Assembly: GCA_963773085.1 (NCBI GenBank)
Contig: CAVYZS010000001.1
Location: 310,001 to 374,000 of the forward strand
Direction: 5' to 3'
Source: JAENVT01 sp963773085
GTDB lineage: Bacteria; Actinomycetota; Acidimicrobiia; Acidimicrobiales; Ilumatobacteraceae
Length of the DNA: 64,000 nt
The position numbers and the translations under genes are program-made. The notes beneath the pieces were generated by a model. That model was not told the origin of the DNA and did not search any database. It saw only the letters and a list, made by a program, of their open reading frames with translations. This document shows, piece after piece, positions 1 through 9,895 of this stretch (positions within the stretch are counted from its first letter, which is position 1; the number at the start of each line of letters is the position of its first letter).

Positions 1-230
1 CGGCCACTCGGGCGGCGTGTCAGGACCGATCATCGGGAATCGCCCTGGGCCGCGACTGGGTGAATCCTGGGAGAACCCTGGGACTTCGCGGGACCAGGGG
101 CCGGGCAAGCAGGGCTGCGACTTCGGTCAGGGGTTCCTCTTCGCGAAACCGCTCAGCAGCGTCGACGCCGGAATGCTCGTGGCTCAGCTCACAGGTGCTC
201 GTCGACAGCGATTGGGAGCGTCGGCACAGC

Positions 231-611
231 CTAGGCGGGGTAACAGCGCAGCTCGACGGTGTTGCCGTCGGGATCCGTGACGTACACGCTGGACGCGTAG
301 CCCTGGGCACCGAAGACCCTGTCGGCCCGACGCGACCCGGGAAACACCGCGGCGATCTCATCGAGGTCGGTCGGCTCGATCACGAGACAGAGATGGTCGA
401 AATTAACCCCGTCCGGCCGTTCGGGGAAGAGGTCGATGATGGTCGTCGGCGAGATCCGAGCGGACGGAAACGGAGCTTCGCCTCGCCGCCATTCGTCGAC
501 TCGCACAGGTTCGAGGCCGAGCGTTTCGCAGTAGAACTTGATCGATTGCTCGACATTGGAGCAGCACAACACCGTGTGATCGAGGCCGGTGACCCGTAGC
601 TGAATCGTCAT
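231..611 (-). CDS. VOC (glyoxalase/bleomycin-resistance fold) family protein
   Basis: The 126-residue protein starts MTIQLRVTGLDHTVLCCSNV and ends with DPDGNTVELRCYPA, the start and end signatures of a single-module vicinal oxygen chelate protein. Metal-ligand-like residues occur in GLDHTV near the N terminus, FDHLCLVI mid-protein and DGNTVEL at the end. An upstream ATG at 656 exists, but the fold begins at the ATG at 611. VOC proteins are soluble metal-dependent lyases, isomerases or dioxygenases, or antibiotic-binding proteins; the substrate cannot be told here. No operon partner is visible; the gene is divergent from the DUF1203 gene. Confidence 0.8.
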   Translation of the reverse strand: MTIQLRVTGLDHTVLCCSNVEQSIKFYCETLGLEPVRVDEWRRGEAPFPSARISPTTIIDLFPERPDGVNFDHLCLVIEPTDLDEIAAVFPGSRRADRVFGAQGYASSVYVTDPDGNTVELRCYPA

Positions 612-726
612 GGTCGAACAGTAACCGCGGAGCTGTGAGGATGGCTCGCCCAGCATCTTGCGGGGGACGAACTGCCCTGTCTGATTTCCGCTAGATCACG
701 GTCACCGGACACCTCACACTCACACC

Positions 727-1174
727 ATGACAAACACCGACTTCGTCCTCGTCGGGATCGATCCATCGCATGCAGACGAGCTACGCGCCGCCGGCGGCAT
801 CACCTACGTCGCCGACGACAACGGGTACCCATGTCGGCAGTGTCTTCGCGAACGCGGAGATCGGTGAGGAGCTGATCCTCGTCTCCTACGACCCGTTCAC
901 CGGTGCTTCGCCGTATCGATCCGCAAGCCCGATCTTTCTGCATCGGTCGCGGTGCACACCAAGCGAGTCGGCCGACATCCCCGGTCAGCTCGCCCGGCGC
1001 ACGCTGTCGGTCCGCGCCTTCGACAGCACCGAGATGATGATCGACGCCGCGCTGACCGACGGGGCCGACCTGTCGGCCACCATCCACCGGCTGCTCGCCG
1101 ACGCTGAGGTTCACCACCTGCACGTGCACAACGAGCCCAGAGGTTGCTGGGCCGCACGAGTCGACCGTGCGTGA
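727..1174 (+). CDS. DUF1203 family protein, frameshifted as read
   Basis: The ATG at 727 opens MTNTDFVLVGIDPSHADEL and continues through GYPCRQCLRE in one frame. That frame stops, while the next frame carries AEIGEELILVSYDPF and SPYRSASPIFLHR up to the stop at 1174. These blocks join in the order seen in DUF1203 proteins. Discounting one base near 850-855 gives 148 codons, the usual family length. The CxxC pair (CRQC) in the first block suggests metal or redox chemistry, but the family has no established function. It is either a recent pseudogene or a consensus error; other genes in the window show the same kind of single-base insertion. Confidence 0.7.
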
Positions 1175-1185
1175 CACGAGCGCCG

Positions 1186-1257
1186 TGCCCCCCCGGGGTC
1201 TCGAACCCCGAACCAACGGATTAAAAGTCCGCTGCTCTACCGTTGAGCTAGAGGGGC
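1186..1257 (-). tRNA. tRNA-Lys (anticodon TTT)
   Basis: The complement folds as a cloverleaf: acceptor GCCCCTC/GGGGGGC with one T-G pair, D stem GCTC/GAGC, anticodon stem GCGGA/TCCGT around loop CTTTTAA (anticodon TTT), and T stem CGGGG/CCCCG with loop TTCGAGA. Discriminator is A. The 3' CCA is not encoded. Confidence 0.95.
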
Positions 1258-1329
1258 CGGGCGAGCGAGAAAACTAGCCCGACTGGGCGCCAGACTATTG
1301 GCCGATCGGCCCAGTCGGCTGCAACCGAC

Positions 1330-1698
1330 TCATTGAAATGGTCCCGGCTCGACCCGCGCAGTGACTCGACGGATTGTCGGGTTGTGTTCAGGCACCGAAT
1401 CCAGACATCCAATGGGCGGGAGGTCCGCCGGGTGGCAGCTTCTGTGATTGCAGCGTTCGCAGACACAATAAGTCCCGCCGTCGCCGAGTCTGTTCGGGAG
1501 GCGCTTGGTGACGTAGTGGTGCCCGCGGACACGACAAACCAGGCCCATTCGCTGTGCGTCCGCCTGGTGCTCCCACAGGTCACTGGCTAGTTCGGCGCGC
1601 CGGGTGTCGCGCCGGGCCGGGTCGAGGTGCGCCGTGTACATGCGCACCCAGCGGCGGGTCAGGCGTGAGGCAAGAGCCGGGCGGTGCTGGCTGTTCAT
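1330..1698 (-). CDS. Hypothetical actinobacterial protein with C-terminal zinc-ribbon-like motif
   Basis: The 122-residue product has an N-terminal segment RWVRMYTAHLDPARRD followed by RRAELASDLWEHQADA. This resembles a helical module seen in small actinobacterial proteins. A cysteine/histidine-rich tail follows: CRVRGHHYVTKR, then YCVCERCNHRSCH around residues 80-93, which could bind zinc. No catalytic domain or membrane segment is visible and I do not recognise a function. It lies downstream of the GntR gene on the same strand, separated by a hairpin, so it probably has its own promoter. Confidence 0.55.
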   Translation of the reverse strand: MNSQHRPALASRLTRRWVRMYTAHLDPARRDTRRAELASDLWEHQADAQRMGLVCRVRGHHYVTKRLPNRLGDGGTYCVCERCNHRSCHPADLPPIGCLDSVPEHNPTIRRVTARVEPGPFQ

Positions 1699-1784
1699 CT
1701 CGGCTCCAGGCCGATCTCCTTATCGCCCGGTCGGGCGCGGAATCGGCACCGCCACTACTCACACCGCGCCCGACCAGGTTCAGC

Positions 1785-1823
1785 GGGTGCGATTTCGGAA
1801 CTGATGGTGCCGAAATCGCGCCC
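1785..1823. terminator. Hairpin terminator downstream of the GntR gene
   Basis: Arms gcgatttcgg (1789-1798) and ccgaaatcgc (1810-1819) pair perfectly. With one G-T wobble the stem extends to about 14 bp (1785-1798 with 1810-1823), around an 11-base loop. It sits 45 bp beyond the GntR stop codon. No long T-run follows. A hairpin with very similar arms lies at 59127-59165. Confidence 0.55.
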
Positions 1824-1867
1824 AACCCGGCTGATGGGAGACGAGATCGGCTCGCGGAGTCGGCGAT

Positions 1868-2551
1868 CTACACGGCCGCGAGGAGCTTTTCGGCGATCCT
1901 CGCTGCCTCGGCGATGTGCTGACGGCAGGCGGCTGCGGCGGCCTCAGGGTCGTTGCGCTCAATTGCGTCGAAGATCTCGCGCAGTCGAGCGGGACCGGAC
2001 ACCGTGCGATTCGCAGTGCCCAGCGTCATCACCCGCAGCCGGGAGATGCGACTGTTGAGCCGGGCAACGATCTCCCATGCGACGTCGTGACCGCTGCTGG
2101 TGAAGATCACTTCATAGAACTCGATGGTGGCGTCGAGCATCGTCGGTGGGTCATCGCGGGTCGCATTGCGGTCGAGATCGTCGAGAATCGCGGCGAGCCG
2201 CGATTTGGTCACCGAGTCGGCGCTCGACGCGCAGTCCGCGACCGCTGCCGACTCGAGCAGTGCACGGATGTCGTAGATCTGGCGGGCATCGTTCCAGTCG
2301 AGCCGGGCCACGATCGGTCCCTGTTTGGCCATCTCGATGAGACCCTCGGTTTCGAGGTGTCGGATCACTTCGCGGATGACCGAGCGGGAAACGCCCAGTT
2401 GGTCGCAGAGGGTCCGTTCGACCAGCCGGGTTCCCGGTTCGAACGTGCCGGCGACGATCGCCTGGCGAATCCGGTCGAGGGCCAACTCGCGAAGGGTCAC
2501 GGGTGGATTGTCGATCCTCAGCGACTCGATCGCAGCTTGGCGAGTTGTCAT
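1868..2551 (-). CDS. FadR-subfamily GntR transcriptional regulator
   Basis: An N-terminal winged helix (LRELALDRIRQAIVAGTFEP, RLVERTLCDQLGVSRSVIRE, HLETEGLIEMAKQGPIV) is followed by an all-helical FCD ligand domain (IYDIRALLESAAV through the C-terminal RQHIAEAARIAEK). FCD regulators usually repress an adjacent catabolic operon and release DNA when an organic-acid effector binds. I prefer the ATG at 2551 because AAGGA lies 7 bases upstream; an in-frame ATG at 2569 lacks a clear ribosome site. It is divergent from the operon at 2665-6550, and repeated operator-like boxes lie between them, so autoregulation and control of that operon are likely. Confidence 0.85.
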   Translation of the reverse strand: MTTRQAAIESLRIDNPPVTLRELALDRIRQAIVAGTFEPGTRLVERTLCDQLGVSRSVIREVIRHLETEGLIEMAKQGPIVARLDWNDARQIYDIRALLESAAVADCASSADSVTKSRLAAILDDLDRNATRDDPPTMLDATIEFYEVIFTSSGHDVAWEIVARLNSRISRLRVMTLGTANRTVSGPARLREIFDAIERNDPEAAAAACRQHIAEAARIAEKLLAAV

Positions 2552-2608
2552 CGGCTCATCCTTGTTCATTCTCGCGGTCGATTCTCAGGGTTGCGCTGTT
2601 CCGGTGTT

Positions 2609-2636
2609 TGGTATACCATCATATAGTATTCCATCA
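2609..2636. promoter_or_regulatory. Tandem GntR-type operator boxes in the divergent promoter
   Basis: The palindrome tggtatacca (2609-2618) is perfect. Read on the minus strand, two related boxes follow each other, gatggaatacta and gatggtatacca, offset by 15 bp. GntR/FCD operators are short A/T-centred palindromes of this type, so this is the likely binding site for the regulator encoded at 1868-2551. It overlaps the expected promoter for the operon at 2665. Confidence 0.5.
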
Positions 2637-2664
2637 GTGAAATGCTTCAAGCATGGAGAATGTG

Positions 2665-3267
2665 ATGCCGATCGAGTTGCGCAAGACCGTGATGAACGTC
2701 GAGACGACGTTCATCGAGGGCGGTCGAGGTGCGGCAGTCCCGTTGCGGCTGATCGCTGCGCTGGCCGTCGTGCACAATCCGTGGGCCGGGCGTGGGTTCG
2801 TCGAGGATTTGAAGCCGGAGATCAACGAGATCGCGCCGGTGCTGGGTGAACTGCTGACGCGGATGATCATCGAGACCGTCGGCTCCGGCGACGCCGTGGA
2901 GGCGTACGGGAAGGCGGCGGTTGTCGGCCTCGACGGCGAGATCGAACATGCATCCGCGCTGATTCACACACTTCGCTTCGGCAACCACTACCGCGAGGCG
3001 GTCGGCGCGAAGTCGTACCTCGCGTTCTCCAACACACGTGGTCCGGCGAATGCTCCCGTGATGATCCCGCTGATGGACAAGAACGACGAAGGACGCCGAT
3101 CGCACTACCTCACGATCCAGTGCGCCATCCCCGATGCGCCCGCGTCGGGCGAGATCGTGGTCGCCCTCGGTGCATCCGTCGGCGGCCGGCCGCATCATCG
3201 CATCGGTGACCGCTACCAGGACCTGAAGGATCTCGGACATGACGTTTCCAACCCGGCCGCGATCTAG
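2665..3267 (+). CDS. Amino acid synthesis family protein (DUF1185)
   Basis: The 200-residue product MPIELRKTVMNVETTFIEGG has the family's AVVHNPWAGRGFVEDL motif, then LLTRMIIETVGSGDAVEAYG and GKAAVVGLDGEIEHASALIH, followed by GASVGGRPHHRIGDRYQDL at the end. This matches the AA_synth/DUF1185 family, whose biochemical role is not established despite the name. The start at 2665 is chosen over the ATG at 2653 because GGAG lies six bases upstream. It is the first gene of an oxidative catabolic operon and overlaps the following hydrolase by 29 bases. Confidence 0.8.
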   Translation: MPIELRKTVMNVETTFIEGGRGAAVPLRLIAALAVVHNPWAGRGFVEDLKPEINEIAPVLGELLTRMIIETVGSGDAVEAYGKAAVVGLDGEIEHASALIHTLRFGNHYREAVGAKSYLAFSNTRGPANAPVMIPLMDKNDEGRRSHYLTIQCAIPDAPASGEIVVALGASVGGRPHHRIGDRYQDLKDLGHDVSNPAAI

Positions 3268-4035
3268 CACGCTGCACGGAGTCGCCTACGTCGATGTCGG
3301 CGAGGGCGAGCCGGTGGTGCTCATCCACGGTGTCGGGCTTCGGCTCGAAGCCTGGGCACCACAGATCGAGTCCCTCGCCACGACTCACCGGGTGATCGCG
3401 GTCGACCTGCCGGGGCACGGCGCCAGTTCGCCGATCGAACAGGGGTCCGGGCTCACCGCGTTCGTCGACTGGTTCGTGGCCACGCTCGACGATCTGGGTC
3501 TCGACTCCGTGAACGTCGCCGGGCACTCGATGGGCGCGCTGATCGCGGGGGGCTGCGCCGTCAACGCGCCGCAGCGAGTGCGACGCGTCGCACTGCTCAG
3601 TGCGGTCCATCGCAGGGATCCCGCGGCATCGTCAGCGGTGAGGGCGCGCGCCGCGGAGATCGCGGCCGGCAACCTCGACCCGATCGCTCCGCTCGTCGCG
3701 CTGGTTCGGCAACGAGTGCGCAGGCATCGGAGCCCTACCGACTGGTGAAGGCATGGCTGGCCGCCGTCGACGTCGAGGCCTACGCAACTGCATACGGAGC
3801 ATTCGCCGAGGGCGACGACGTCTACGCCGACCAGTGGTCGAGTGTCACCTGTCCGGCGTTGTTCCTCACCGGCGAGCACGACCCGAACTCCACGCCGCAG
3901 ATGACGCTCGACCTCGCCGCCGCGTCACCCCACGGCGAGGCGTGCATCATCGCCGATCATCGGCACATGGTGAACATGACGGCACCTGCCGAGGTCACGG
4001 CAGCACTTCGACACTGGCTCACGAGAAAGGTTTGA
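3239..4035 (+). CDS. Alpha/beta hydrolase, frameshifted as read
   Basis: Frame one gives VVLIHGVGLRLEAWAPQIES (oxyanion HG motif), HRVIAVDLPGHGAS and the nucleophile elbow NVAGHSMGALI. After about 3708 the reading moves through WFGNE in a second frame and ASEPYRLVKAW in a third. This continues as ALFLTGEHDPNSTP (acid residue) and IIADHRHMVNMT (catalytic His). Discounting two single bases near 3708 and 3728 yields 264 residues, normal for the fold. GAAGGA lies eight bases before the ATG. The operon with a flavin monooxygenase and an aldehyde dehydrogenase suggests ester, lactone or C-C hydrolysis in a catabolic route; the substrate is unknown. Confidence 0.75.
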
Positions 4036-4039
4036 CGAT

Positions 4040-5081
4040 ATGAAGTTTTCCCTGTTCGTCCACATGGAGCGGCTCGAACGCCGGTCAGAGTCACGAGAGT
4101 CTGTACGACGAGTACATCGAGCTCTGCGAGATGGCCGACCGCGGTGGCATGAGCGCGATCTGGACCGGCGAGCACCACGGCATGGACTTCACCATTGCGC
4201 CCGAACCCGTTCATCAACCTGGCCGATCTCGCCCGGCGCACGACGAACGTCCGGCTCGGGACGAGCACCGTCATCGCGCCGTTCTGGCATCCCGATCAAG
4301 CTCGCCGGCGAAGCGGCGATGACGGACATCATCACCGGTGGGCGGCTCGACATCGGCATCGCTCGCGGGGCCTACAACTTCGAGTACCAACGCCTGTCGC
4401 CGGGCCTCGACGCCGCCACCGCCGGGCCAGCGCATGCGCGAGCTCGTGCCGGCCGTCAAGGGCCTGTGGGCAGGCGACTACGCGCACGAGGGCGAGACCT
4501 GGTCGTTCCCGACCACGACGTCTGCGCCCAAGCCCATGCAGCAGCCGCACCCACCGCTGTGGATCGCCGCCCGCGACCCCAACAGCCACGACTTCGCCGT
4601 CGCCAACGGCTGCAACGTGCAAGTCACTCCGCTCGCGCTCGGCGACGACGAGGTCGAGAGCTTGATGCAGCGCTTCAACGATGCGTGCGCGAACCACCCG
4701 GAGACACCGCGCCCCAAGATCATGGTCCTGCGCCACACCTACGTGGGCGGCGACGAGGCCGACATCGAACAGGCGGCGCGCGAGATCAGCGTCTACTACA
4801 ACTACTTCGGCGCGTGGTTCAAGAACGAGAAGCCCGTGACACAGGGTTTGATCGAGCGGCTGACCGAGGACGAGCTCGCCGCGAATCCGGCGTACTCACC
4901 CGAGGTGATCCGCAAGAACGCCGTCGTCGGCACCGCCGACGAGGTGATCGCCAGGCTCAAGCACTGCGAGTCGCTCGGCTACGACGAGTACTCGATGTGG
5001 ATCGACACCGGCATGAGCTTCGAGCGCAAGCGGGAATCGCTGCGACGCTTCATCGACGACGTCATGCCGGCGTTCGCCTGA
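4040..5081 (+). CDS. LLM-class flavin-dependent oxidoreductase, frameshifted as read
   Basis: Conserved blocks fall in order across frames: MKFSLFVHMER; SHESLYDEYIELCEMADRGG and AIWTGEHHGMDFTIAP; PFINLADLARRTTNVRLGT; IKLAGEAAMTDIITGGRLDI; RMRELVPAVKGLW to the end. Each junction (about 4079, 4203, 4294, 4427) shifts the frame by +1. Without those four bases the product is 345 residues, a typical luciferase-like monooxygenase. Contexts are ctc[g]aac, ccc[g]aac, ccc[g]atc and ggg[c]cag. The family oxidises organic substrates with reduced FMN or F420. No flavin reductase is seen nearby. AAAGG lies upstream of the ATG. Confidence 0.8.
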
Positions 5082-5084
5082 CAG

Positions 5085-6550
5085 ATGCGCCACTTCCAGC
5101 AGTACATCGACGGGCAGTTCGAGGACGCGCGACGCCACGTTCCCCAGCATCGACCCCGCTACCGGCGAGCACTGGGCGACGATGCCCGAGGCGCGATCCG
5201 ACGATGTCGACCGGGCGGTCGAAGCCGCCCACCGCGCCCTTCACAGCGGAGCGTGGCCGGCGATGACCGCGACGGCGCGCGGCAAGCTGCTGATGCGACT
5301 CGCCGACCTGACCGCGACAACGCCCAAGCCCTTGCCGAGGTCGAGACACGCGACACCGGCAAGATCATCCGCGAGACCTCGGCCCAGATCGCGTACGTGG
5401 CCGACTACTACGCCTACTACGGCGGACTCGCCGACAAGATCGAAGGCGCCCACCTGCCGATCGACAAGCCGGACATGGAGGTCTGGATCCGCCGAGAACC
5501 GGTCGGCGTCGTCGCCGCGATCGTGCCGTGGAACAGCCAGCTGTTCCTCGCCGCGGTGAAGCTCGGCCCGGCACTGGCTGCCGGCTGCACCGTGGTGCTC
5601 AAGGCATCCGAGGACGGACCGGCGCCGTTGCTCGAGTTCGCCCGCCTCGTGCACGAGGCCGGGTTTCCACCGGGCGTCGTCAACATCATCACCGGGTTCG
5701 GCGATGACTGCGGCGCAGCACTCACCCGCCACCCGAAGGTCGCCCACGTGGCGTTCACCGGCGGCCCCGCGACCGCTCGGCACATCGTGCGGAACTCGGC
5801 CGAGAACCTCGCCAGCACGTCGTTGGAGCTCGGCGGCAAGTCGCCGTTCGTCGTGTTCGCCGACGCCGACCTCGACAGTGCAGCCAACGCCCAGGTCGCC
5901 GGCATCTTCGCCGCAGCCGGGCCAGAGCTGCGTCGCCGGTTCGCGGCTCATCGTCGAGGCATCCGTCAAGCAACGGTTCCTGGCGATCCTGAAAGCGAAG
6001 GCCGAAGCGGTACGGATCGGACCACCGGACGACCCGGAGACCGAGGTCGGCCCGCTGTGCACGGATCGCCAGCGCCGCCTGATCGAGTCCGTCGTCGAGG
6101 CGTCGATCGCCGCCGGCGCCGGCCTCGTCACCGGTGGTCGAGCCGCGGATCGCCCGGGCTTCTACTTCCCACCGACGATTCTCGATTGCGACGACGTCGC
6201 GGCCTCGGCCACCACGACCGAACTGTTCGGACCGGTGCTCTCCGTGGAGCTCGTTCGACACCGAGGAGCAGGCCGTCGCGCTCGCCAACGGCACTCCGTT
6301 CGGTCTCGCCGCCGGCGTCTTCACCCAGAACCTCACCCGTGCTCATCGCATGATCAAGCGCATCACCGCCGGCGTCGTGTGGGTCAACACCTATCGGGCG
6401 GTCTCCCCGATCGCCCCCTTCGGCGGGTACGGCATGTCCGGCCATGGTCGAGAAGGCGGTCTGGCCGCAGCGCTCGACTACACGCGCACCAAGACGGTCT
6501 GGCTGCGAACCTCCGACGACCCGATCCCCGACCCGTTCGTCATGCGCTGA
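5085..6550 (+). CDS. NAD(P)-dependent aldehyde dehydrogenase, frameshifted as read
   Basis: The blocks MRHFQQYIDGQFED, ATFPSIDPATGEHWATMPEA, NAQALAEVETRDTGK, VVAAIVPWNSQLFLAAVKLG, the cofactor-binding FTGGPATA, the general-base LELGGKSPFVVF, the nucleophile region GQSCVAGSRLIV and FGGYGMSGHGREGG are those of a class 3 ALDH. They lie in shifted frames with breaks near 5117, 5322, 5927 and 6250. After correction the length is about 487 residues. The break at 5927 has the same ggg[c]cag context as one in the preceding gene. It is the last gene of the GntR-linked operon and probably oxidises an aldehyde made by the upstream monooxygenase. Confidence 0.8.
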
Positions 6551-6628
6551 CCGCAGGAACGGCCACGCCGTGTTGTAGGTGCACGACCTCAGAGAGTGCT
6601 GGTGGTTGCAGTCGGCTAGCTTGGGCAG

Positions 6629-7419
6629 GTGGTACAACACGACCCCCCGCACACGAAGGCGCCGGCGGCGCCGTCCGTCCATCATCGTGCGCCGCGGACC
6701 GGTTTGCGTGTCGTGATGCCACCCTCGGTTGCTACGCCTCGAACAGCGGTACCGGACGATGTTCTCGTCGAGTCGCCACAACCCGTCACCGGCTCGATCA
6801 TCGAGCAGCACCCGGTAGCAACTCGCGTGGAAATCACACACGAGGTGACGGTCATTGGGCAACCTGCCCAGGCCCTGTGGAAGGCGTACGAGGAAAACTT
6901 CGGGCCGCTCCACGACCTGGCGATGCTGCGGCACGTCGACACCCGGGACGAGATGCTCGCCCAACTGGCGAACCCGAGGATCGTGAAGATCGTCGGCTGG
7001 CGAGGCGACGAACCGGTCGGCCTGGCGATGGTCACGAACAGCCTCGAAGACGTCACCGAGATCTCGCCGCAGTTCCTGCGAGCGCGCTTCCCGGAGTACA
7101 CGCGGCGCGTGACGCCATCTACTTCGGCACGCTCGTGATGGTCAGTCAGCCGCTGCGAGGCAGGACCCTGTTCAGCAGGCTGACCACTGAGCTCTGGCAG
7201 ATACCGGCCAAGGTGGGAGGGGTCCTCATCTTCGACGTCTGCGAGTTCAACCGGACGACGTTCGACACCGACGTCCTTTCGCAGCGGATTGCCGACAACT
7301 TCCCGCGCTCGACGGTTCAGGTCGTCGACCGCCAGACGTGGTATGCCGCCGAACTCCCCGAACCGATTGCGGGCCGTTCGGCCATCCGAGATCGGGCCAA
7401 TCGAGATCAGGCCATCTGA
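6629..7419 (+). CDS. GNAT-like acyltransferase-fold protein, frameshifted as read
   Basis: From the GTG at 6629, or an ATG at 6716, the first frame runs to LRARFPEYTRR. It contains LWKAYEENFGPLHDLAMLR and KIVGWRGDEPVGLAMVTNSL. A second frame, entered near 7108, gives DAIYFGTLVMVSQPLRGRTL and ends at 7419 after NFPRSTVQVVDRQTWYAAEL. The beta-alpha layout and the loop after LVMVSQPLRG resemble a GNAT acetyl-CoA site, but this is weak evidence. The break needs one missing base or two extra, unlike most breaks here. It is convergent with, and nearly touches, the GGDEF-EAL gene. Confidence 0.45.
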
Positions 7420-7421
7420 GA

Positions 7422-9831
7422 TCAGGTGCGGTTCGACGACGTAGTGCACCGACGGGACCGGGCCGGATGCCGCACCCCTCCGGCCACGCCCAGGCGTGCA
7501 AGGGTCGCCGGTACTTCGTTGGCCGGGACGGCCCTGCTGAAGTAATAGCCCTGCGCCTGCTGGCAACCGAGGCTGAAAAGGTGTTGAGCTTGCTCGATCG
7601 TCTCCACACCCTCGGCGATCGCCTCCAGGTCGAGTGCTGACCCCATCGCGATGATCGCAGCTACGAGCGACGCGTTCATTTCGTGTCCGCCCAGGCCGGA
7701 CACGAACGACCGGTCGATCTTGACGCTCGACACGGGGAATCGTTTCAGGTAGGACAGCGACGAGAATCCCGTGCCGAAGTCGTCGACAGCGAGCCTGACC
7801 CCGAGCATGCGCAGTCCCGTCATCACACCTGCTGTGACGAGAGAGTCCTCCATCATCACGCTCTCGGTGATCTCCAGCCACGAGCGCGTCGCCGGGGAGT
7901 TGATAGCGCTCCAGTGTCTCCGCCACGGTATCGACGACATCGCTCTCGCGCATCTGGCGAGGTGAGAGGTTGACGGACATGCACAATCGCTCGCAGCCGG
8001 GGATCGTACGCCGCCACGTTGCGAGTTGGCGGCAAGCCTCGTCGAGCATGAATGCGCCGAGGGGCACGATCAGTCCGGACTCCTCGGCGACCGGGATGAA
8101 CTCAGCCGGGGAGATCATCTTGCCGTCTTCATTCCATCGGGCCAATGCCTCGAAACCGAGCACGCGGCCGCTCGGCAGCATGACGATCGGCTGGAAGTAC
8201 GCGGCGAAGTGGCGCTCGTTCAGCGCCCGGCGGAGGCGGCGTTCCAGTTCGACGCGACGGGCGACGCGATCTCGCATCGACGAGTTGAACATGGTGACCT
8301 GGTTCCGGCCGGCGTCCTTGGAGCGGTACATCGCCGTGTCTGCCTCCTGGATGAGCGTCGCCGCCTGGGCACCGTCATCACTGTGAGCAATCGTCACACC
8401 GATCGATACGGAGACGAAGACCTCTCCGGCATCCAGGTAGAAGCTTTCGCCGAGCATCCGGCGGATCCGTTCGCTGAGGCTGGTGGCGCCAGCCTCGTCA
8501 ACGGCGACGGCGACGATGAACTCGTCGCCCGAGATGCGTCCGACAACGTCGTCGGCCCGGAGGCACGACGAAATGCGTCGGGCGGCGAGGACCAACAACT
8601 GATCACCGATGCCGTGACCCATCGAGTCGTTCACCAGCTTGAACTGGTCCAGATCGATGAACATCACGGCGACCGGTACTCCAGTCGTCTCCGACATCGC
8701 CAACATCACGTCCATCTGCTCCAGGATCAACGAGCGGCCCGGCAGGCCAGTGAGTTCGTCGTGGGTGGCCTGGTATGACAGGCGGGCCTCCGACGCTGCT
8801 TGCTCCTTCATCGCGCCGGCGAGCCGTGCGATGGCGGTGATCGCCAGGACGAGGCACAGGCCAATCGTGACGGCCTTCCCTCCGCCGAGGTCGCTCTTGG
8901 CAACGATCACGATCGGGGCCAGCAATGCACCGGCGACGGCAGCGAGGCGGCTACGACCCATAGTGCCGCCACCGCGCCGGGTCGCGCGGGCGATGAATCG
9001 GATCGACGGATGAAGCACGGCCGCGCTGATGCACGCCGGGACCAGCAGGTAGGGCACTTCGAGGATCACCTGCGGGAGGACGAAAGTGCCCACTTCACCC
9101 AGCGCGTACACGACATCGCCGATCAGCAGGCTGATTGTGCCGACGAGCAGGAGGCGGAACGCAGGTGAACGGTCGCCGGTAGCGAAGGCCAGGCGTGCGG
9201 CGAGAACGAGCAGGCACATCGACACAGCCGGATACACCGAGACGGCGATACGCGCCATCAGCCATGTCCCTTTGATGTCCATCGTGGGAGCAATCAGTAG
9301 CTCGTTGACGATGAGCAATGCCCCGGCGCCAAGCATGACGCCGTCGAGGAGCGCCCCGCGCTCGCCGTTCCCCCGCCGCGCCCGGAGGAGACCGTAAAGC
9401 GCGGCCCCGAAGAGCGCGTAGCCTGGCAACGCGAACAAGTCCGGCACCAACGAGCGGTCGGATGTCAGATCCCCCATCACCTGAGAGACGTCGCCGGTAA
9501 CGCCGGCCGCGGTCCACAGGACTCCGGTTGCCAACATCGCCCACCACGGCCACTGCAATGACGGGCGGTGCCAGCGCAACCCGACGGTCGCGCAGATGAT
9601 CCCCGCGATTGTGATCAGTGGATAGGCGACAGCCCCGAACAGCCCAGTTGCATGCGCGGCGATGACGGCGCAGAAGATGGCCAGTGCTATCCACGTGGTT
9701 CGACCGGACGCGGCGGTCGCTGGCGCCGTGACGGTCTTGTCGCCGTCCGTCCGTCCTGTTGGCCCGGTATCGGCACCGTTGATATCGACTCGGGCAACCG
9801 GAGCGCTTATCGCGTCTCGAGCTTGCCGCAC
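7422..9831 (-). CDS. Membrane GGDEF-EAL diguanylate cyclase/phosphodiesterase, frameshifted as read
   Basis: The N-terminal 300 residues carry about eight hydrophobic segments. A GGDEF domain follows (THDELTGLPGR, FIDLDQFKLVNDSMGHGIGD) whose active-site motif reads SGDEF near residue 430. Next is an EAL domain with GFEALARW, SVNLSPRQMR, LEITESVMMED, DDFGTGFSSLSYLKRFP and KIDRSFV. One extra base near 7883 (ctc[g]tgg on the coding strand) splits the EAL domain; corrected length is 802 residues. EAL catalytic motifs are present, so c-di-GMP hydrolysis is likely, and SGDEF may still allow synthesis. The upstream GTG/ATG region at 9831 is the most extended start. Confidence 0.85.
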
Positions 9832-9895
9832 GACTGTGTATCGGCATTACTTGACGCAGACTTGAGAATTGACTTCGGAAGTTGTCATTCACCGG

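Noticed and set aside
20..361. Minus-strand 113-residue frame at the window start
   Set aside because: Its first half is a shadow of the VOC gene and the remainder shows no recognisable family; support is too weak to call a gene.
4040..5266. Continuous 408-residue frame through the LLM gene
   Set aside because: Only three short parts match the LLM family; the rest is Arg-rich noise from neighbouring frames.
6682..7421. Minus-strand frame continuing past the EAL domain toward 6682
   Set aside because: It is the out-of-frame continuation after the frameshift near 7883; the real EAL C terminus is in another frame and stops at 7422.
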